IMG/VR virus record: IMGVR_UViG_3300023301_000067
Coordinates: 1 to 28,401 of that record
Length of the DNA stretch: 28,401 nucleotides
Reading direction: 5' to 3' (one strand)
Origin: a virus
The stretch's first letter is position 1; each line of letters starts with the position of its first letter. The position numbers and the translations under genes are program-made. Below, one piece after another: positions 7,206 through 15,793 of this stretch. The notes beneath the pieces are model-generated. The model saw only the letters and a list, made by a program, of their open reading frames with translations, was not told the origin of the DNA and made no database searches.

Positions 7206-7814
7206 ATGTCGTTAGCGACCAAACAAAAGAAAGCCGAAAAACTCGGAATCGTCTTAGAAGAAGGTGCGACCGAACTACAGATCGATGAATTGATCGATGC
7301 AAAGCAAAGCTTTATTGAGCAGCAAAAAAAAGAAGAGGCAATCAAAGCTAAAGAAGTTGAGGAGGCAAAAGATAAGGCCAAGAAAAACACCTTTGTACTG
7401 AAGGACGTTGATGGAGATGATGTTGATCAGGCCGATTATTTCTTTGCTCGTACTGAGGAAGAGGTAATTGATAAAGTTACTCATAAAGCAACGACAAAAA
7501 CAGCCCCTCCTTACTTCAATGTAATTTGTGGATTGCCGGTTGATCGAGAAGAGTTGATTGAAGCTTTTCAGTTGCACTTTCCCACCCGAAAAGGATTTTT
7601 GTTTTACAAACTAAAAGATAAAGAAGTGTATTTGGTAATTATTCCATTAAAATACGCAACGACAATCAGCAAATCAAACGAGTCTCGACCTGGTGACTTC
7701 CAACGGCACGCCCTTTCTTTTATTGGTGAGGGTTCTGTAAATATTGATTCACTTAAGTTAAAGCTAAAAAGAATTGCAGGTCACTCTTCTATCTCCACAG
7801 AGCCACTTGCGTAA
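7206..7814 (+). CDS. Unknown head-region protein with charged coiled-coil N-terminus
   Basis: A 202-residue protein. Residues 5-60 are a Lys/Glu-rich helix likely to form a coiled coil. Residues 61 onward look like a compact alpha/beta domain with the strands EVYLVIIPL (140-148) and a loop RPGDFQRHALSF (161-172). The family is not recognised. Its place just before the scaffold gene suggests a role in capsid assembly or as a minor virion protein. The start has the A/T-rich context AAATATATG, with no ribosome binding site. Confidence 0.75.
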   Translation: MSLATKQKKAEKLGIVLEEGATELQIDELIDAKQSFIEQQKKEEAIKAKEVEEAKDKAKKNTFVLKDVDGDDVDQADYFFARTEEEVIDKVTHKATTKTAPPYFNVICGLPVDREELIEAFQLHFPTRKGFLFYKLKDKEVYLVIIPLKYATTISKSNESRPGDFQRHALSFIGEGSVNIDSLKLKLKRIAGHSSISTEPLA

Positions 7815-7879
7815 ATTCCAAAAGACTATTATTATAAAAGTAATTCCAACGGCAACGGTCACGATACGATCGGATAAAT

Positions 7880-8809
7880 ATGGATCTAAAAGATGAAATC
7901 AAAGATGTGAACACTGAAAATGATGAAACAGCTCTTGATGCAGAGCTAGAAGAATCACTCCAAAGTGTTAAAGCTGGAAAGACTCTCGAGGTTAAACCTC
8001 CAGAGCAAACTGAAGAAACAGAATCAACTGAACCCGCTGGTGAAGAAGCACCAACTGGAGAAACTGCTACTACAGACGAGGCACCCAGCAATCCTCAAGC
8101 AACTGAAGCAGCTGGAGAAGACGAGTTTCGAATTCCTAACAAAGGCAAGTTCGAATCTGATGAGTCTTATGAAAAACGAGTTGAGCTATTTGATCTGGTA
8201 AAAAGGAGAAAAGCAGCCAACACTTCAGCAGCAAAAGAAGCACTTTCTGAAAAAATCGCTGAGACAAAGGGTGACCTGAAGACTCTAGGTGCAACAGAAA
8301 GATTTACTCAAACAAAGGTTGAGGAAGGACCTATTAGTCCAACCGAAGAAGTAGACCCACAATTGGCAGCAGATCAAGCGCGATTAAAAGAGCTTGGTGG
8401 TGCAACTAAAGAGGATATTGCTGAAATTATCCGTCAAGAGAGAGAAACGTCTGAAGTACAAAACGATCTTAAAAAATTCGTGGAAAAACACTCGGATTTA
8501 AAAGATGAAGATGTTAGAGAAGTATTCTTTGACTTTGTTGAAAAAAACTATATTTGGCAAGGTAAGTCAGGAAAAGAGTTGACTGCAACTCTTGAAATGG
8601 CTCGAGAAAATATGTTTCGTCCATCTGAGTCGATACAAGATCGCGTACTGAAAGGAGCTGGAGTTGCTGAAAAAGTAAACGCTATGCAGTTCCCAGGAGG
8701 GAACACAAATAGAGCAGCTTTTACTCCAGAAATACAACAATCTATTGACGAAATAAAAGCTACAGGAATGTCCGAAGAAAAAGCAATTGAATTACTTTCC
8801 GACGACTAA
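7880..8809 (+). CDS. Capsid scaffolding protein (probable)
   Basis: A 309-residue protein lying 5' of the capsid genes, where scaffolds sit. Residues 1-82 are highly acidic and rich in Glu, Thr, Pro and Ala, with no fold expected. Residues 93-250 are charged helices, and the C-terminal 50 residues include a short Gly/Asn hinge and a final helix ending in Asp-Asp. The acidic disordered N-terminus followed by helices is characteristic of scaffolding proteins, which fill the prohead and leave before or during packaging. No protease gene is seen nearby, so scaffold exit without cleavage is likely (inference). Start ATG follows GGATAAAT. Confidence 0.72.
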   Translation: MDLKDEIKDVNTENDETALDAELEESLQSVKAGKTLEVKPPEQTEETESTEPAGEEAPTGETATTDEAPSNPQATEAAGEDEFRIPNKGKFESDESYEKRVELFDLVKRRKAANTSAAKEALSEKIAETKGDLKTLGATERFTQTKVEEGPISPTEEVDPQLAADQARLKELGGATKEDIAEIIRQERETSEVQNDLKKFVEKHSDLKDEDVREVFFDFVEKNYIWQGKSGKELTATLEMARENMFRPSESIQDRVLKGAGVAEKVNAMQFPGGNTNRAAFTPEIQQSIDEIKATGMSEEKAIELLSDD

Positions 8810-8842
8810 TAAAACAACCTCTTCGATAATTTATCTAAAAGT

Positions 8843-9253
8843 ATGGCTTTTATTCAAAGTGTCATTAAGAATCCAACCCGATCACTCCGAGAAGTAGCAA
8901 AAGGATCTGCAGTAGTAATGACTAAAGGTTTCGCTGTTACGCGAGTTTCTGGTCTAGCTGTAGATGCAGCCGCTGCAACTGCTCGGGACCAAATTGTAGG
9001 TATCTGTAACCAGGACATTCTAGCAGCGCAAGCTCTAGTTCAAGTTCCTGTTATCGATGTCTTCGACCAAGATCTTTGGATTGCTGATACGACAAACAAC
9101 TCAAATGCTGCTCACAACGGGCAGTTGATGATCATTGGAGCAAACGCAGGTCTGGTAAACAACACAGGAACAACTTCAGGTGTTGGAGTTGTTCAGCAAG
9201 AAGGAGTGTACGGTGCTGCAGCTGACCGGAAAATTCTGGTTCGGTTTATTTAG
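8843..9253 (+). CDS. Capsid decoration-like protein
   Basis: A 136-residue, Ala/Val-rich, beta-type protein directly before the major capsid gene. Features include a run of small hydrophobic residues (GLAVDAAAATARDQIVGI, 38-55), DVFDQDLWIADT (72-83) and a C-terminal strand ending KILVRFI. A small beta-barrel encoded next to the major capsid protein is usually a head decoration or stabilisation protein (DUF2190-like or lambda gpD-like in function). The family assignment by eye is tentative; the position is the main support. Confidence 0.65.
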   Translation: MAFIQSVIKNPTRSLREVAKGSAVVMTKGFAVTRVSGLAVDAAAATARDQIVGICNQDILAAQALVQVPVIDVFDQDLWIADTTNNSNAAHNGQLMIIGANAGLVNNTGTTSGVGVVQQEGVYGAAADRKILVRFI

Positions 9254-9277
9254 TAATAATTAATCTATCTCACATAT

Positions 9278-10318
9278 ATGAATGGAACAATTCAAGACTA
9301 TGCAGTGATCATGAACAATGTGATGAAGCACATTGCACCCAAGGTTTGTGCAGACATCAAAGCGGAGTATTTGGACTTCATGTTCAAAGTAACTGACAGC
9401 CAAAGAATTTATTCTGACGTTGGAGTTACTGGTTTAGGAATGGCCGAAATCATTCCTGACGGTGGTGTAGGAAATTCTGATGCCCCAATCCAAGGGTACT
9501 CAAAAAACTACAAACAAATGCACTTTACAAAGAAAGTTCGATTAACTTTCCAATCAAACTTCTTCTTGTTTGATGGTGCAGCTGCAAAGATCAAGGGAAC
9601 AGTAAAGGCGAAGGTCCTGGAAGGAAAGAACTCAATCGAGCTAGCTAAAAACTACCTCGCTCAATGTCTTCTTTCCCAAGGTTTTGGTACATCATTCACA
9701 TGGTTACCAATCAACAACGTAGGTACTCCAACTCCAATTTCAACCATGGGAGCTGACGGAGTACCTTACTGGGCAGCTAACCACCCTCGAGAAGATGGTG
9801 GACCGGTCTGGACTAACGTAGTTGTTGATGGAGCTACACCTTCACCACAATTTACTTATTCTTCATTGCTTGCGGCTCGCCGACAGCAATCGTTGAAGAA
9901 GGACGGTCGAGGTATGCCATTGATGTCAACGCTTGATACTTTGGTAGTTCGAAATGGATCAATCTCAGCGCAGTTTGCTAAGACTATCAACGAAACTATG
10001 AAGAAAGGTCTTGCGCCAGCGCAGGTAAACATCTTCAACAACGCACCAGCTACTGACACTTTCAGTATTGTTGAGTTGAGTCCGTTTGAAAATCAAGGTA
10101 TGACTGGCCTGATGTGGGGAATGTTCGATTCTAAAATGAAAAATCAAGATTACGGATATCTCTACATTGAAGCTCTTGCTACTCGCGCAGAACCAGCTGT
10201 CGTTGACCACTTAGGTAACCAAGACCTTGTGATGAACTTCAACGCACTTTCAGTGTTTGGAGCATCAGATCTTCGAGGTTGGATGTGGAGTGCCGGAGAC
10301 GGAACAACTACTGGCTAA
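9278..10318 (+). CDS. Major capsid protein (HK97 fold)
   Basis: A 346-residue protein following the scaffold and decoration genes. Features consistent with the HK97 fold: a long segment at 45-85 that would be the E-loop, a helical spine (about 103-133), and the region GVPYWAANHPREDGG (161-175) followed by SLLAARRQQSLKKDGRG (196-212). The latter pair closely resembles the central part of Mu gpT-like and related capsid proteins. There is no N-terminal protease or delta domain. Codons look optimised for high expression (few rare triplets, regular use of GCT/GGT/CGA), and structured RNA follows the gene. Confidence 0.88.
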   Translation: MNGTIQDYAVIMNNVMKHIAPKVCADIKAEYLDFMFKVTDSQRIYSDVGVTGLGMAEIIPDGGVGNSDAPIQGYSKNYKQMHFTKKVRLTFQSNFFLFDGAAAKIKGTVKAKVLEGKNSIELAKNYLAQCLLSQGFGTSFTWLPINNVGTPTPISTMGADGVPYWAANHPREDGGPVWTNVVVDGATPSPQFTYSSLLAARRQQSLKKDGRGMPLMSTLDTLVVRNGSISAQFAKTINETMKKGLAPAQVNIFNNAPATDTFSIVELSPFENQGMTGLMWGMFDSKMKNQDYGYLYIEALATRAEPAVVDHLGNQDLVMNFNALSVFGASDLRGWMWSAGDGTTTG

Positions 10319-10322
10319 CCCC

Positions 10323-10378
10323 GTAGTCTCTCTACTCAGCCCCTTTTCCTGGGGGTTGGGATAGGCAGATTAAAGCCT
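10323..10378 (+). terminator. Tandem hairpins after the capsid gene (possible attenuator or mRNA stabiliser)
   Basis: The 85-nt gap after the capsid gene has three adjacent stems: GTAG/CTAC (10323-10335), a 9-bp stem CTCAGCCCC/GGGGTTGGG with two G-U pairs (10335-10343 with 10352-10360), and AGGC/GCCT (10363-10378). The first two share one base, so they may alternate. No strong T-run follows, so complete termination is unlikely; partial termination or 3'-end protection of the capsid message is more plausible. Confidence 0.4.
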
Positions 10379-10403
10379 TGTTTATAAAAATAATTTCATA
10401 CGT

Positions 10404-10748
10404 ATGTCTTTACAAGATGCACATAGTAGAAAAATCTCTGAAGCTATTTCAGCACCGGCTGGAGATACCATCATAGTTGCTGCAGCCACTGATGCTTGGC
10501 ACTACATTCACGAAATAATTGGTGACCTTTCTGCTGCTGGTACAATGAGTGTTATTGCCATAAACGCGGCTGCAGACGAACGAATTCTTGGAACTTTCCA
10601 ACTCGCAGACGGACAGGGAATAACCCTTCAAGATGAACCAGGTGAAGACAACCGGCCTCGGTTTGAATTTAAACCAGGAGAAAATGCAGTACTCAGAACC
10701 GCTGGTGGAACTTTTACTGGTTCAGTACACTGGTCAATTCGACACTAA
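10404..10748 (+). CDS. Small beta-sandwich virion protein (decoration or fibre-base type)
   Basis: A 114-residue protein in which predicted strands alternate regularly: DTIIVAAATDAWHYIHEIIG (20-39), MSVIAINAA, RILGTFQLADG, RFEFKPGENAVLR and a final GSVHWSIRH. This pattern of an N-terminal strand, a small-molecule-like response loop, an ...L-pG-L... turn and a C-terminal x-V-x-W/Y strand is common in small phage head or head-fibre proteins with a jelly-roll-like fold. It follows the capsid gene, supporting a structural role. A specific family cannot be named. Confidence 0.65.
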   Translation: MSLQDAHSRKISEAISAPAGDTIIVAAATDAWHYIHEIIGDLSAAGTMSVIAINAAADERILGTFQLADGQGITLQDEPGEDNRPRFEFKPGENAVLRTAGGTFTGSVHWSIRH

Positions 10749-10751
10749 TTT

Positions 10752-11387
10752 ATGAATGACTTAACCCACGCTCAAGCAGAAACAGTGAGAACCTGGGCTC
10801 AGGAGAGGGATACTCTCCTTGGGGAAATTTCTGTACTTTCTTCACAAAAGGAGGCTCTGGAAATTGAACTTGTGACAGCTGGGTTAAATTTAGACGAGCT
10901 TAACAAAACCATTGCTTTTTCACAAGGAGTACTAAAACAAGTATATGCTTTAGAGGAAAGATTTCGAAGCTCTCTCGATGTAGATATTGTTGAGCTTCAA
11001 GTTCAAAAGTCTCGGCTTGAAGGGGAGTGTGTTGCTAAAGAACTAGAGTCAAGCCGGCTTACTGCCAAGAATGACGAAAAAATTCTTTCTATTGTCAATC
11101 TTTCTACCGCTCACAACATAATGGAAGATCAGGCTAAAATCGTAAATGATGTAGCTGGTCAAATAATTGAAGCTAGCAAAACTCATCTGTCTGACGTTAA
11201 GGTAATTGCTGATGAAATTAAAGCAGTAACATCTGAGGTAATTAAAAAAGCCAACGAGAATGTAGAGCAGACTAATATCGTACTCGAAAAATTACCTCGG
11301 TATGTTTTTGAGCTTCAGAAACCAATCCCAATTCGAAGGGTTTATTCAGCCCCACGAAATCACGTAATTGAACCTGAAATAACGTAA
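10752..11387 (+). CDS. Coiled-coil protein preceding the collagen fibre
   Basis: A 211-residue protein dominated by long charged heptad-like helices (roughly residues 8-120 and 135-185). The tail contains a short Pro/Arg segment PIPIRR (195-200). It starts 4 nt after the previous stop, and the fibre gene begins 3 nt after its stop, so it belongs to the fibre operon. It resembles the other small helical proteins interleaved with fibre genes here (13608, 15794) and may be a fibre stalk, a trimerisation partner or a chaperone. None of these is demonstrated by the sequence. Confidence 0.7.
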   Translation: MNDLTHAQAETVRTWAQERDTLLGEISVLSSQKEALEIELVTAGLNLDELNKTIAFSQGVLKQVYALEERFRSSLDVDIVELQVQKSRLEGECVAKELESSRLTAKNDEKILSIVNLSTAHNIMEDQAKIVNDVAGQIIEASKTHLSDVKVIADEIKAVTSEVIKKANENVEQTNIVLEKLPRYVFELQKPIPIRRVYSAPRNHVIEPEIT

Positions 11388-11389
11388 AT

Positions 11390-13414
11390 ATGTCATATCT
11401 TTCAACTTCACCTGGCGATGCAAACAACTTAGGGTATTTTCCTACACTAGCCGCTCTTGAAGCAGCTTTTCCGGTCGGAGTACCAGGAGCTTTTGCTGTA
11501 ATTGGGACAACTGACACAGTGTGGGTTTGGGATGAAGCCACAACCGATTGGGTTAATACTGGTAATCCTGCACCGGGGCCTGTTGGTCCACCTGGTCCAC
11601 CCGGACCACCTGGTCCAGCTGGTCCAGGTGCTATGGTAATTGGTGATCCTATCACGTCAGCAATAGCTGGTTCTGTTCTTTTTGCAGGGGTAGGTGGTGT
11701 ACTTCAACAAGACAATGCTAACTTTTTTTACGATGATACTAATAATAGATTGGGTCTGAGGACTACCTCCCCTGAAAGAAGTTTAGACGTTCGAGGGGGT
11801 GGTTACACCAACAATCAAGATTTTGGTTTGCAAATAGCCAATCCAGCAGGAGAATGGCGGGCACGATTTAGTATCAAGTCTGATGCTTCAGGTAATGCAC
11901 GTACCGCTATTGAAACAGTAGCAAATAATTTTGGTGGAATAAGGGAGGCGATATCAATTCTTCCTAACGGAAACATGGGTCTCAACACTAACGCGCCAGC
12001 CAGTCTACTTGACGTAAACGGAGTGCTAAATGTCGGTAATCTTGCTAACTCAAACGCTCAACTTATCGTTAAGGGTGGAGTGGGTGGTAGTGCGCTAATT
12101 CACCTTGAAAGAACGGGCATGGCTTTTGATTGGTCATTAGCTGGTGGCGGTCTGGCTTTCAGAGATGTTACTGGAGGAGGAAACGTAGTGGCTAATATGT
12201 TTGGTAGCGGTAGTGTAAACCAACTTTATATAGGTCAAAAAGGGAGAGGAGCAGTAGATACAAGCAACTCTTTAATATCGGCTACTACACTCGCAGGTAC
12301 AGCTTCAGTAACTAATGGAGCGGGAACTTGGTTGCGACTACAAGGCGGTCTAGGAACAGGGTCAGGAGTGCCAGGAGATGTTGAAATCAGTACAGGGACA
12401 GCCCTTGCAAGTGGTACAGCCGCTCAATCCTCGTCTATCCGTGTCACAATAAAAGGTGAAACTGGTGACATGGGTGTTGGTATACTTAATCCTTTACAAA
12501 GACTTGCTGTGGCAGGAAATCAGTCAACTTCTGGTTACTTGTTTGTCGGCTCAAATGCTGTTCCACCAAATACAACAGCAGGAGACTTGTCGGCACAACG
12601 ACTGGCGGTTGGTCCAGGTACTACTCTCGTTAATGGTACTTATGCTGGTATAGCTGGAACTTTAACAGCCACTGCTGTTGGTGCAATCGCAGGAGTAAAT
12701 GTCGTTTCAACCATCAACCCGACTGGTAACTCAGCTGCCGACTTCCGTTCATTATCTATGAGCAACAACTTTAACACCGCTTTTAACTTGACAGCGGCAT
12801 TAGATGCTGCGCCAAAAGCGGGATATTTTGAGAACCGTATCACCAACGCAGGGACGATAAATACCATAAACGGTATACTTTCTAACGGCATGTTGCTACC
12901 AGCCGCTGCTGCTTCCTTAGGTACAGTTACGAATGTAAATAGTATCTTGGTGCGAGGGGTCAACTCATTTGGTAATGCTCTTACCACTACTATCACTAAT
13001 ACCTTTGGGGTGCGCGTCTTAAACAACGGCGTTGGTCTTGGTCCTATTAACTTCATCAACACTGTTGGTATTGGTATAGATAATCAAACCACGGGCACTA
13101 ATAACACCAATCTTTTGATTGGTCAGTCAGCTGTCCCAACGGGGAACTTTGGTATTTACAATTCATCAGCATACGATAATTACTTTGCTGGGAATATGGG
13201 TATAGGGACTATCACCCCCGCTACTAGGCTTGACGTATCAGGCGCGTACACGCAACGACCACTAGCGACTGACCCCGCTGACCCTGCTAATGGAAACAGT
13301 GTACAATGGGTGAGTGACGGTACGGGTTCAGGGGATGTAGGGGACGTGATGATGAAGATAACTGTCGGAGCAACCACTAAATTAATCACCCTTATTGATT
13401 ATTCAATAGCATAA
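11390..13414 (+). CDS. Tail or head fibre with collagen-like segment and LDVxG repeats
   Basis: A 674-residue elongated fibre. The N-terminal 60 residues (FPTLAALEAAFPVG..., VWVWDEATTDWVNTG) resemble the small attachment domain found at the base of many phage fibres. Residues 63-80 are collagen-like Gly-X-Y triplets (GPVGPPGPPGPPGPAGPG). Four repeats of the form G-hydrophobic-x-x-x-x-P-x-x-x-L-x-V-x-G follow at about 121-136, 196-211, 361-376 and 603-618 (for example MGIGTITPATRLDVSG). The rest is Gly/Thr/Asn-rich beta sequence. The last 50 residues probably form the tip. There is no intramolecular chaperone (S74-type) at the end. It is likely a trimeric receptor-binding fibre. Confidence 0.82.
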   Translation: MSYLSTSPGDANNLGYFPTLAALEAAFPVGVPGAFAVIGTTDTVWVWDEATTDWVNTGNPAPGPVGPPGPPGPPGPAGPGAMVIGDPITSAIAGSVLFAGVGGVLQQDNANFFYDDTNNRLGLRTTSPERSLDVRGGGYTNNQDFGLQIANPAGEWRARFSIKSDASGNARTAIETVANNFGGIREAISILPNGNMGLNTNAPASLLDVNGVLNVGNLANSNAQLIVKGGVGGSALIHLERTGMAFDWSLAGGGLAFRDVTGGGNVVANMFGSGSVNQLYIGQKGRGAVDTSNSLISATTLAGTASVTNGAGTWLRLQGGLGTGSGVPGDVEISTGTALASGTAAQSSSIRVTIKGETGDMGVGILNPLQRLAVAGNQSTSGYLFVGSNAVPPNTTAGDLSAQRLAVGPGTTLVNGTYAGIAGTLTATAVGAIAGVNVVSTINPTGNSAADFRSLSMSNNFNTAFNLTAALDAAPKAGYFENRITNAGTINTINGILSNGMLLPAAAASLGTVTNVNSILVRGVNSFGNALTTTITNTFGVRVLNNGVGLGPINFINTVGIGIDNQTTGTNNTNLLIGQSAVPTGNFGIYNSSAYDNYFAGNMGIGTITPATRLDVSGAYTQRPLATDPADPANGNSVQWVSDGTGSGDVGDVMMKITVGATTKLITLIDYSIA

Positions 13415-13419
13415 GATAT

Positions 13420-13605
13420 ATGACAAACGAACAAGCAATTCTAATAATTAACAACGTACTAGAGAGTCTCTCATTGAGCTACAAAGACCACGTTGTATTA
13501 AAACAAGCCTTAGAAGTTCTAACCGTAAATGAAATAGTCCCCAACCCAGAAGAAGAAGTGACCACCCCAGAAGAAGAAACCACCCCTAAGAAAAATAAAA
13601 AATAA
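13420..13605 (+). CDS. Small protein with helical N-terminus and Glu/Pro/Lys tail
   Basis: A 61-residue protein. Residues 1-38 form one or two helices; residues 42-61 are low-complexity with the near-repeat PEEEVTTPEEETTP and a Lys-rich end. It lies 5 nt after the fibre stop and 2 nt before the next start. No family is recognised. Its place among fibre genes suggests a small fibre accessory protein. It is real by spacing rather than by homology. Confidence 0.6.
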   Translation: MTNEQAILIINNVLESLSLSYKDHVVLKQALEVLTVNEIVPNPEEEVTTPEEETTPKKNKK

Positions 13606-13607
13606 AT

Positions 13608-13865
13608 ATGACTAAAACATTCACTCTAAGTAGCGAAGAAGTAGACTCAGAGCAAAAGACAATTACCGTTTCAGAAACCAAACAAGTTACCACTGAAAGC
13701 CGAACCAGCGTTGCTCAGCTAAAGACTGAACACGCGCAAATCCTAAGCCAGATTGAAGGCTTAAAAGGGCTTGCCGATGCAGTAGTGGACCAACTTACGG
13801 ACATAAACGACAACGCAGCTATCGATATAACGGTATCAAACATCCCTACCAAATTAAGTAAATAA
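13608..13865 (+). CDS. Small helical protein in the fibre cassette
   Basis: An 85-residue protein with a Ser/Thr/Glu-rich beta-like N-terminus (1-35), a heptad-like helix (36-65) and a short C-terminal strand. It starts 2 nt after the preceding stop and 3 nt before the glycine-rich gene. It resembles the 94-residue product at 15794 in build (charged leader then a helix with regularly spaced Leu/Ile), though not clearly in sequence. The function is unknown. Confidence 0.62.
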   Translation: MTKTFTLSSEEVDSEQKTITVSETKQVTTESRTSVAQLKTEHAQILSQIEGLKGLADAVVDQLTDINDNAAIDITVSNIPTKLSK

Positions 13866-13868
13866 ACT

Positions 13869-14885
13869 ATGACAAAGGTACTACTAGACACCGATAAAGC
13901 AGCAGTCGTCGATGCCATTAGCGGTGCAACTATTCCAGACGCGGGTACACCAGCAACTACAGACAAGGTGCTTATTCAGGATACTAGTGATTCCGATAAT
14001 CTAAAGTATGTCGACGTTTCTGAGCTTGCAGGGGGTGGTTCTGATGTACAAATTTTTACTGCTACAGGTTCAGGTACTTGGACTAAACCAGCGTCAGGTA
14101 CGATGGTAAAAGTGCAAGTCTGGGGAGCGGGCGGTTCAGGTGGTAGAGGTCAAGTTTCTGTCCGCACTGGCGGCGGCGGAGGTGGTGGTTGTTATGTTGA
14201 GAAAATCTTCCCTATTGCCAGCCTTGCAGCTACCGAAGCGATCAGTAACGGCGCAGGCGGAGCGGCGAGAACAGTCGCAAGTACTCCAGGTCTTGTCGGA
14301 GGCAATTCTACTTTTGGAGCGGCTGCCACATTAGTCACTGGTTTTGGTGGCGGCGGCGGTGCGGGTGACGGAGCAGGCGGAGGCGGCGGCGGAGGTGGTG
14401 GTCTGTTGTCCGCTGGTTCTTCCGTGACCTCGACCACAGGTGGTAACGGCGGAACACCAAGAGGTGCTTTTGCAGCCGTTTCGACAGCGACTTCACGGGC
14501 TGGCACAGGTGGCGCACCAGGCGCTTTTGGTAGCAATAATATTTTAGGCGGCGGAGGCGGCGGAGGCGGTGGAAACTTTGGGAGTATATCAGGTGGCGAC
14601 ACTGTATCTGGCGGAGGTGGAGGAGGAGGTTCTTCAGACGTTACAGGTAATGGAGGCAACGGTGGTAATAGTTTTTATGGCGGCGGTGGAGGCGGCGGAA
14701 CTGTTTTAAGTGCGGGTACAATAGGTGTTGGTGGGGTATCTTTATTTGGCGGTAAAGGAGGAGATGGGAGTAAAAGTACAACGGTAGCAGAATCGGGGTC
14801 ACAGCCAGCAGGCGGAGGTGGAGGGTCTAACGACGCAAACTCAGGTGCAGGAGGTAACGGTCAAATTATTGTAACTACATATTAA
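13869..14885 (+). CDS. Glycine-rich fibre-tip or adhesin-like protein 1
   Basis: A 338-residue protein. The N-terminal part (DKVLIQDTSDSDNLKYVDVSE, in pieces: KVLIQDTSDSDN at 33-44, KYVDVSELAG at 46-55) is the short domain common at the base of phage fibres. Residues 61-90 (FTATGSGTWTKPASG then VKVQVWGAGGSGG) mark a Gly_rich_2-type domain. From about 92 on it is dominated by G-G-G runs separated by short Ser/Asn/Thr segments and ends in a strand GQIIVTTY, so this domain looks complete. Glycine-rich tips with polyglycine-II-like packing are known in phage receptor-binding proteins. It is a candidate receptor-binding protein together with the next glycine-rich gene. Confidence 0.75.
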   Translation: MTKVLLDTDKAAVVDAISGATIPDAGTPATTDKVLIQDTSDSDNLKYVDVSELAGGGSDVQIFTATGSGTWTKPASGTMVKVQVWGAGGSGGRGQVSVRTGGGGGGGCYVEKIFPIASLAATEAISNGAGGAARTVASTPGLVGGNSTFGAAATLVTGFGGGGGAGDGAGGGGGGGGGLLSAGSSVTSTTGGNGGTPRGAFAAVSTATSRAGTGGAPGAFGSNNILGGGGGGGGGNFGSISGGDTVSGGGGGGGSSDVTGNGGNGGNSFYGGGGGGGTVLSAGTIGVGGVSLFGGKGGDGSKSTTVAESGSQPAGGGGGSNDANSGAGGNGQIIVTTY

Positions 14886-14887
14886 AC

Positions 14888-15721
14888 ATGTGGCGTTCAG
14901 AAAAAACTAAAGCTGGTTCAGACCTCATTTGGGATGGGGTCGAGCTTGGTATTGCTCAGTCTCCTACTAAGGGAACAGCGATTATTCAGAACGCCAACAT
15001 AGCTACCGAACAGGGAGAGGTGATGGCTTCATATGCACGGGTAAGTCAACAACCAGCACTAGTGTCTGGCACGTTAACACCTGATGGAGCGACTGATTTT
15101 ACAGGACCTGCAAACCTGCGTGTAGGACAATGGATCAAGGCCACGGCTTCCACCGTGTCGTCTATTCCAGTATTTAATGCTCCGACCACGTTAGCCGTTG
15201 ATTATCTTATTGTTGCGGGCGGTGGCGCGGGCGGTGGCTGTAATATCGGCGCGGGCGGAGGTGGAGCGGGGGGTGAAGTTATTGCAGACGCTACTGCTAT
15301 TGCGGTGGGAAACTACCTAGTAAAAATTGGTAACGGTGGTCAATACTTGTCATCGACAATCTTAACCGAATCAGATGGTAAACCTTCCAGCATAGCCACT
15401 ATAGATACAGCAGACGGCGGCGGAGGTGGCGGTTCCTCATTTTTAGCGTCTGTGAATGGGCGGCCAGGTGGAAACGGAGGCGGTGGAGGATTTACCGATC
15501 TATCTGTTCAGGGGTTGGGTGGGATTGGAACACCAGGGTTTAATGGAGGCTTAGGTACAGGCGGCACTACAGGCCGAGCTAAAGGAGGAGGAGGAGGAGG
15601 AGCCAGTGAAGCGGGAGCAGCACCTGTAACAGATCGAGCAGGAAAAGGCGGTAATGGACTTACTAGTGCCATTTCTGGGACGTCTACTCCCTACGGGGGG
15701 TTGTCTTGCAGTAACTTTTAA
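14888..15721 (+). CDS. Glycine-rich fibre protein 2, apparently truncated at its C-terminus
   Basis: A 277-residue protein starting 3 nt after the previous stop. Residues 1-55 (WRSEKTKAGSDLIWDGVELG, then ATEQGEVMASYARV) form a distinct N-terminal module, probably for attachment. The Gly-rich domain begins with DYLIVAGGGAGGG (105-117) and shows typical blocks, but stops abruptly at ...TSTPYGG plus six unrelated residues. Members of this kind usually go on with further Gly runs and a final strand such as G-hydrophobic-V-I-x-x-Y, as the upstream gene does (GQIIVTTY). No Gly-rich sequence is present in any frame of the 72 nt after the stop, so a deletion or an assembly collapse in GGN repeats is more likely than a simple frameshift. 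Confidence 0.7.
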   Translation: MWRSEKTKAGSDLIWDGVELGIAQSPTKGTAIIQNANIATEQGEVMASYARVSQQPALVSGTLTPDGATDFTGPANLRVGQWIKATASTVSSIPVFNAPTTLAVDYLIVAGGGAGGGCNIGAGGGGAGGEVIADATAIAVGNYLVKIGNGGQYLSSTILTESDGKPSSIATIDTADGGGGGGSSFLASVNGRPGGNGGGGGFTDLSVQGLGGIGTPGFNGGLGTGGTTGRAKGGGGGGASEAGAAPVTDRAGKGGNGLTSAISGTSTPYGGLSCSNF

Positions 15722-15793
15722 TCCTCTACTACCAACCTTTAACCCCGCTTGGGGACACCGCCGCTTACTAACAACATGATACAATAATTAAAT

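Noticed and set aside
12640-13062. A 140-codon leftward frame inside the fibre gene
   Set aside because: Antisense to a convincing fibre with continuous domain structure; no start context or neighbours support it.
14192-14659. A 155-codon leftward frame with long proline runs
   Set aside because: It is the antisense of the GGN-rich glycine repeats (GGN gives Pro on the other strand). It is a composition shadow.
15690-15778. A programmed or sequencing frameshift at the G6 run extending the second glycine-rich protein
   Set aside because: The shifted frame (to TGA near 15778) reads non-Gly-rich sequence (NPLLPTFNPAWG and similar), so a frameshift alone does not restore the expected domain end.
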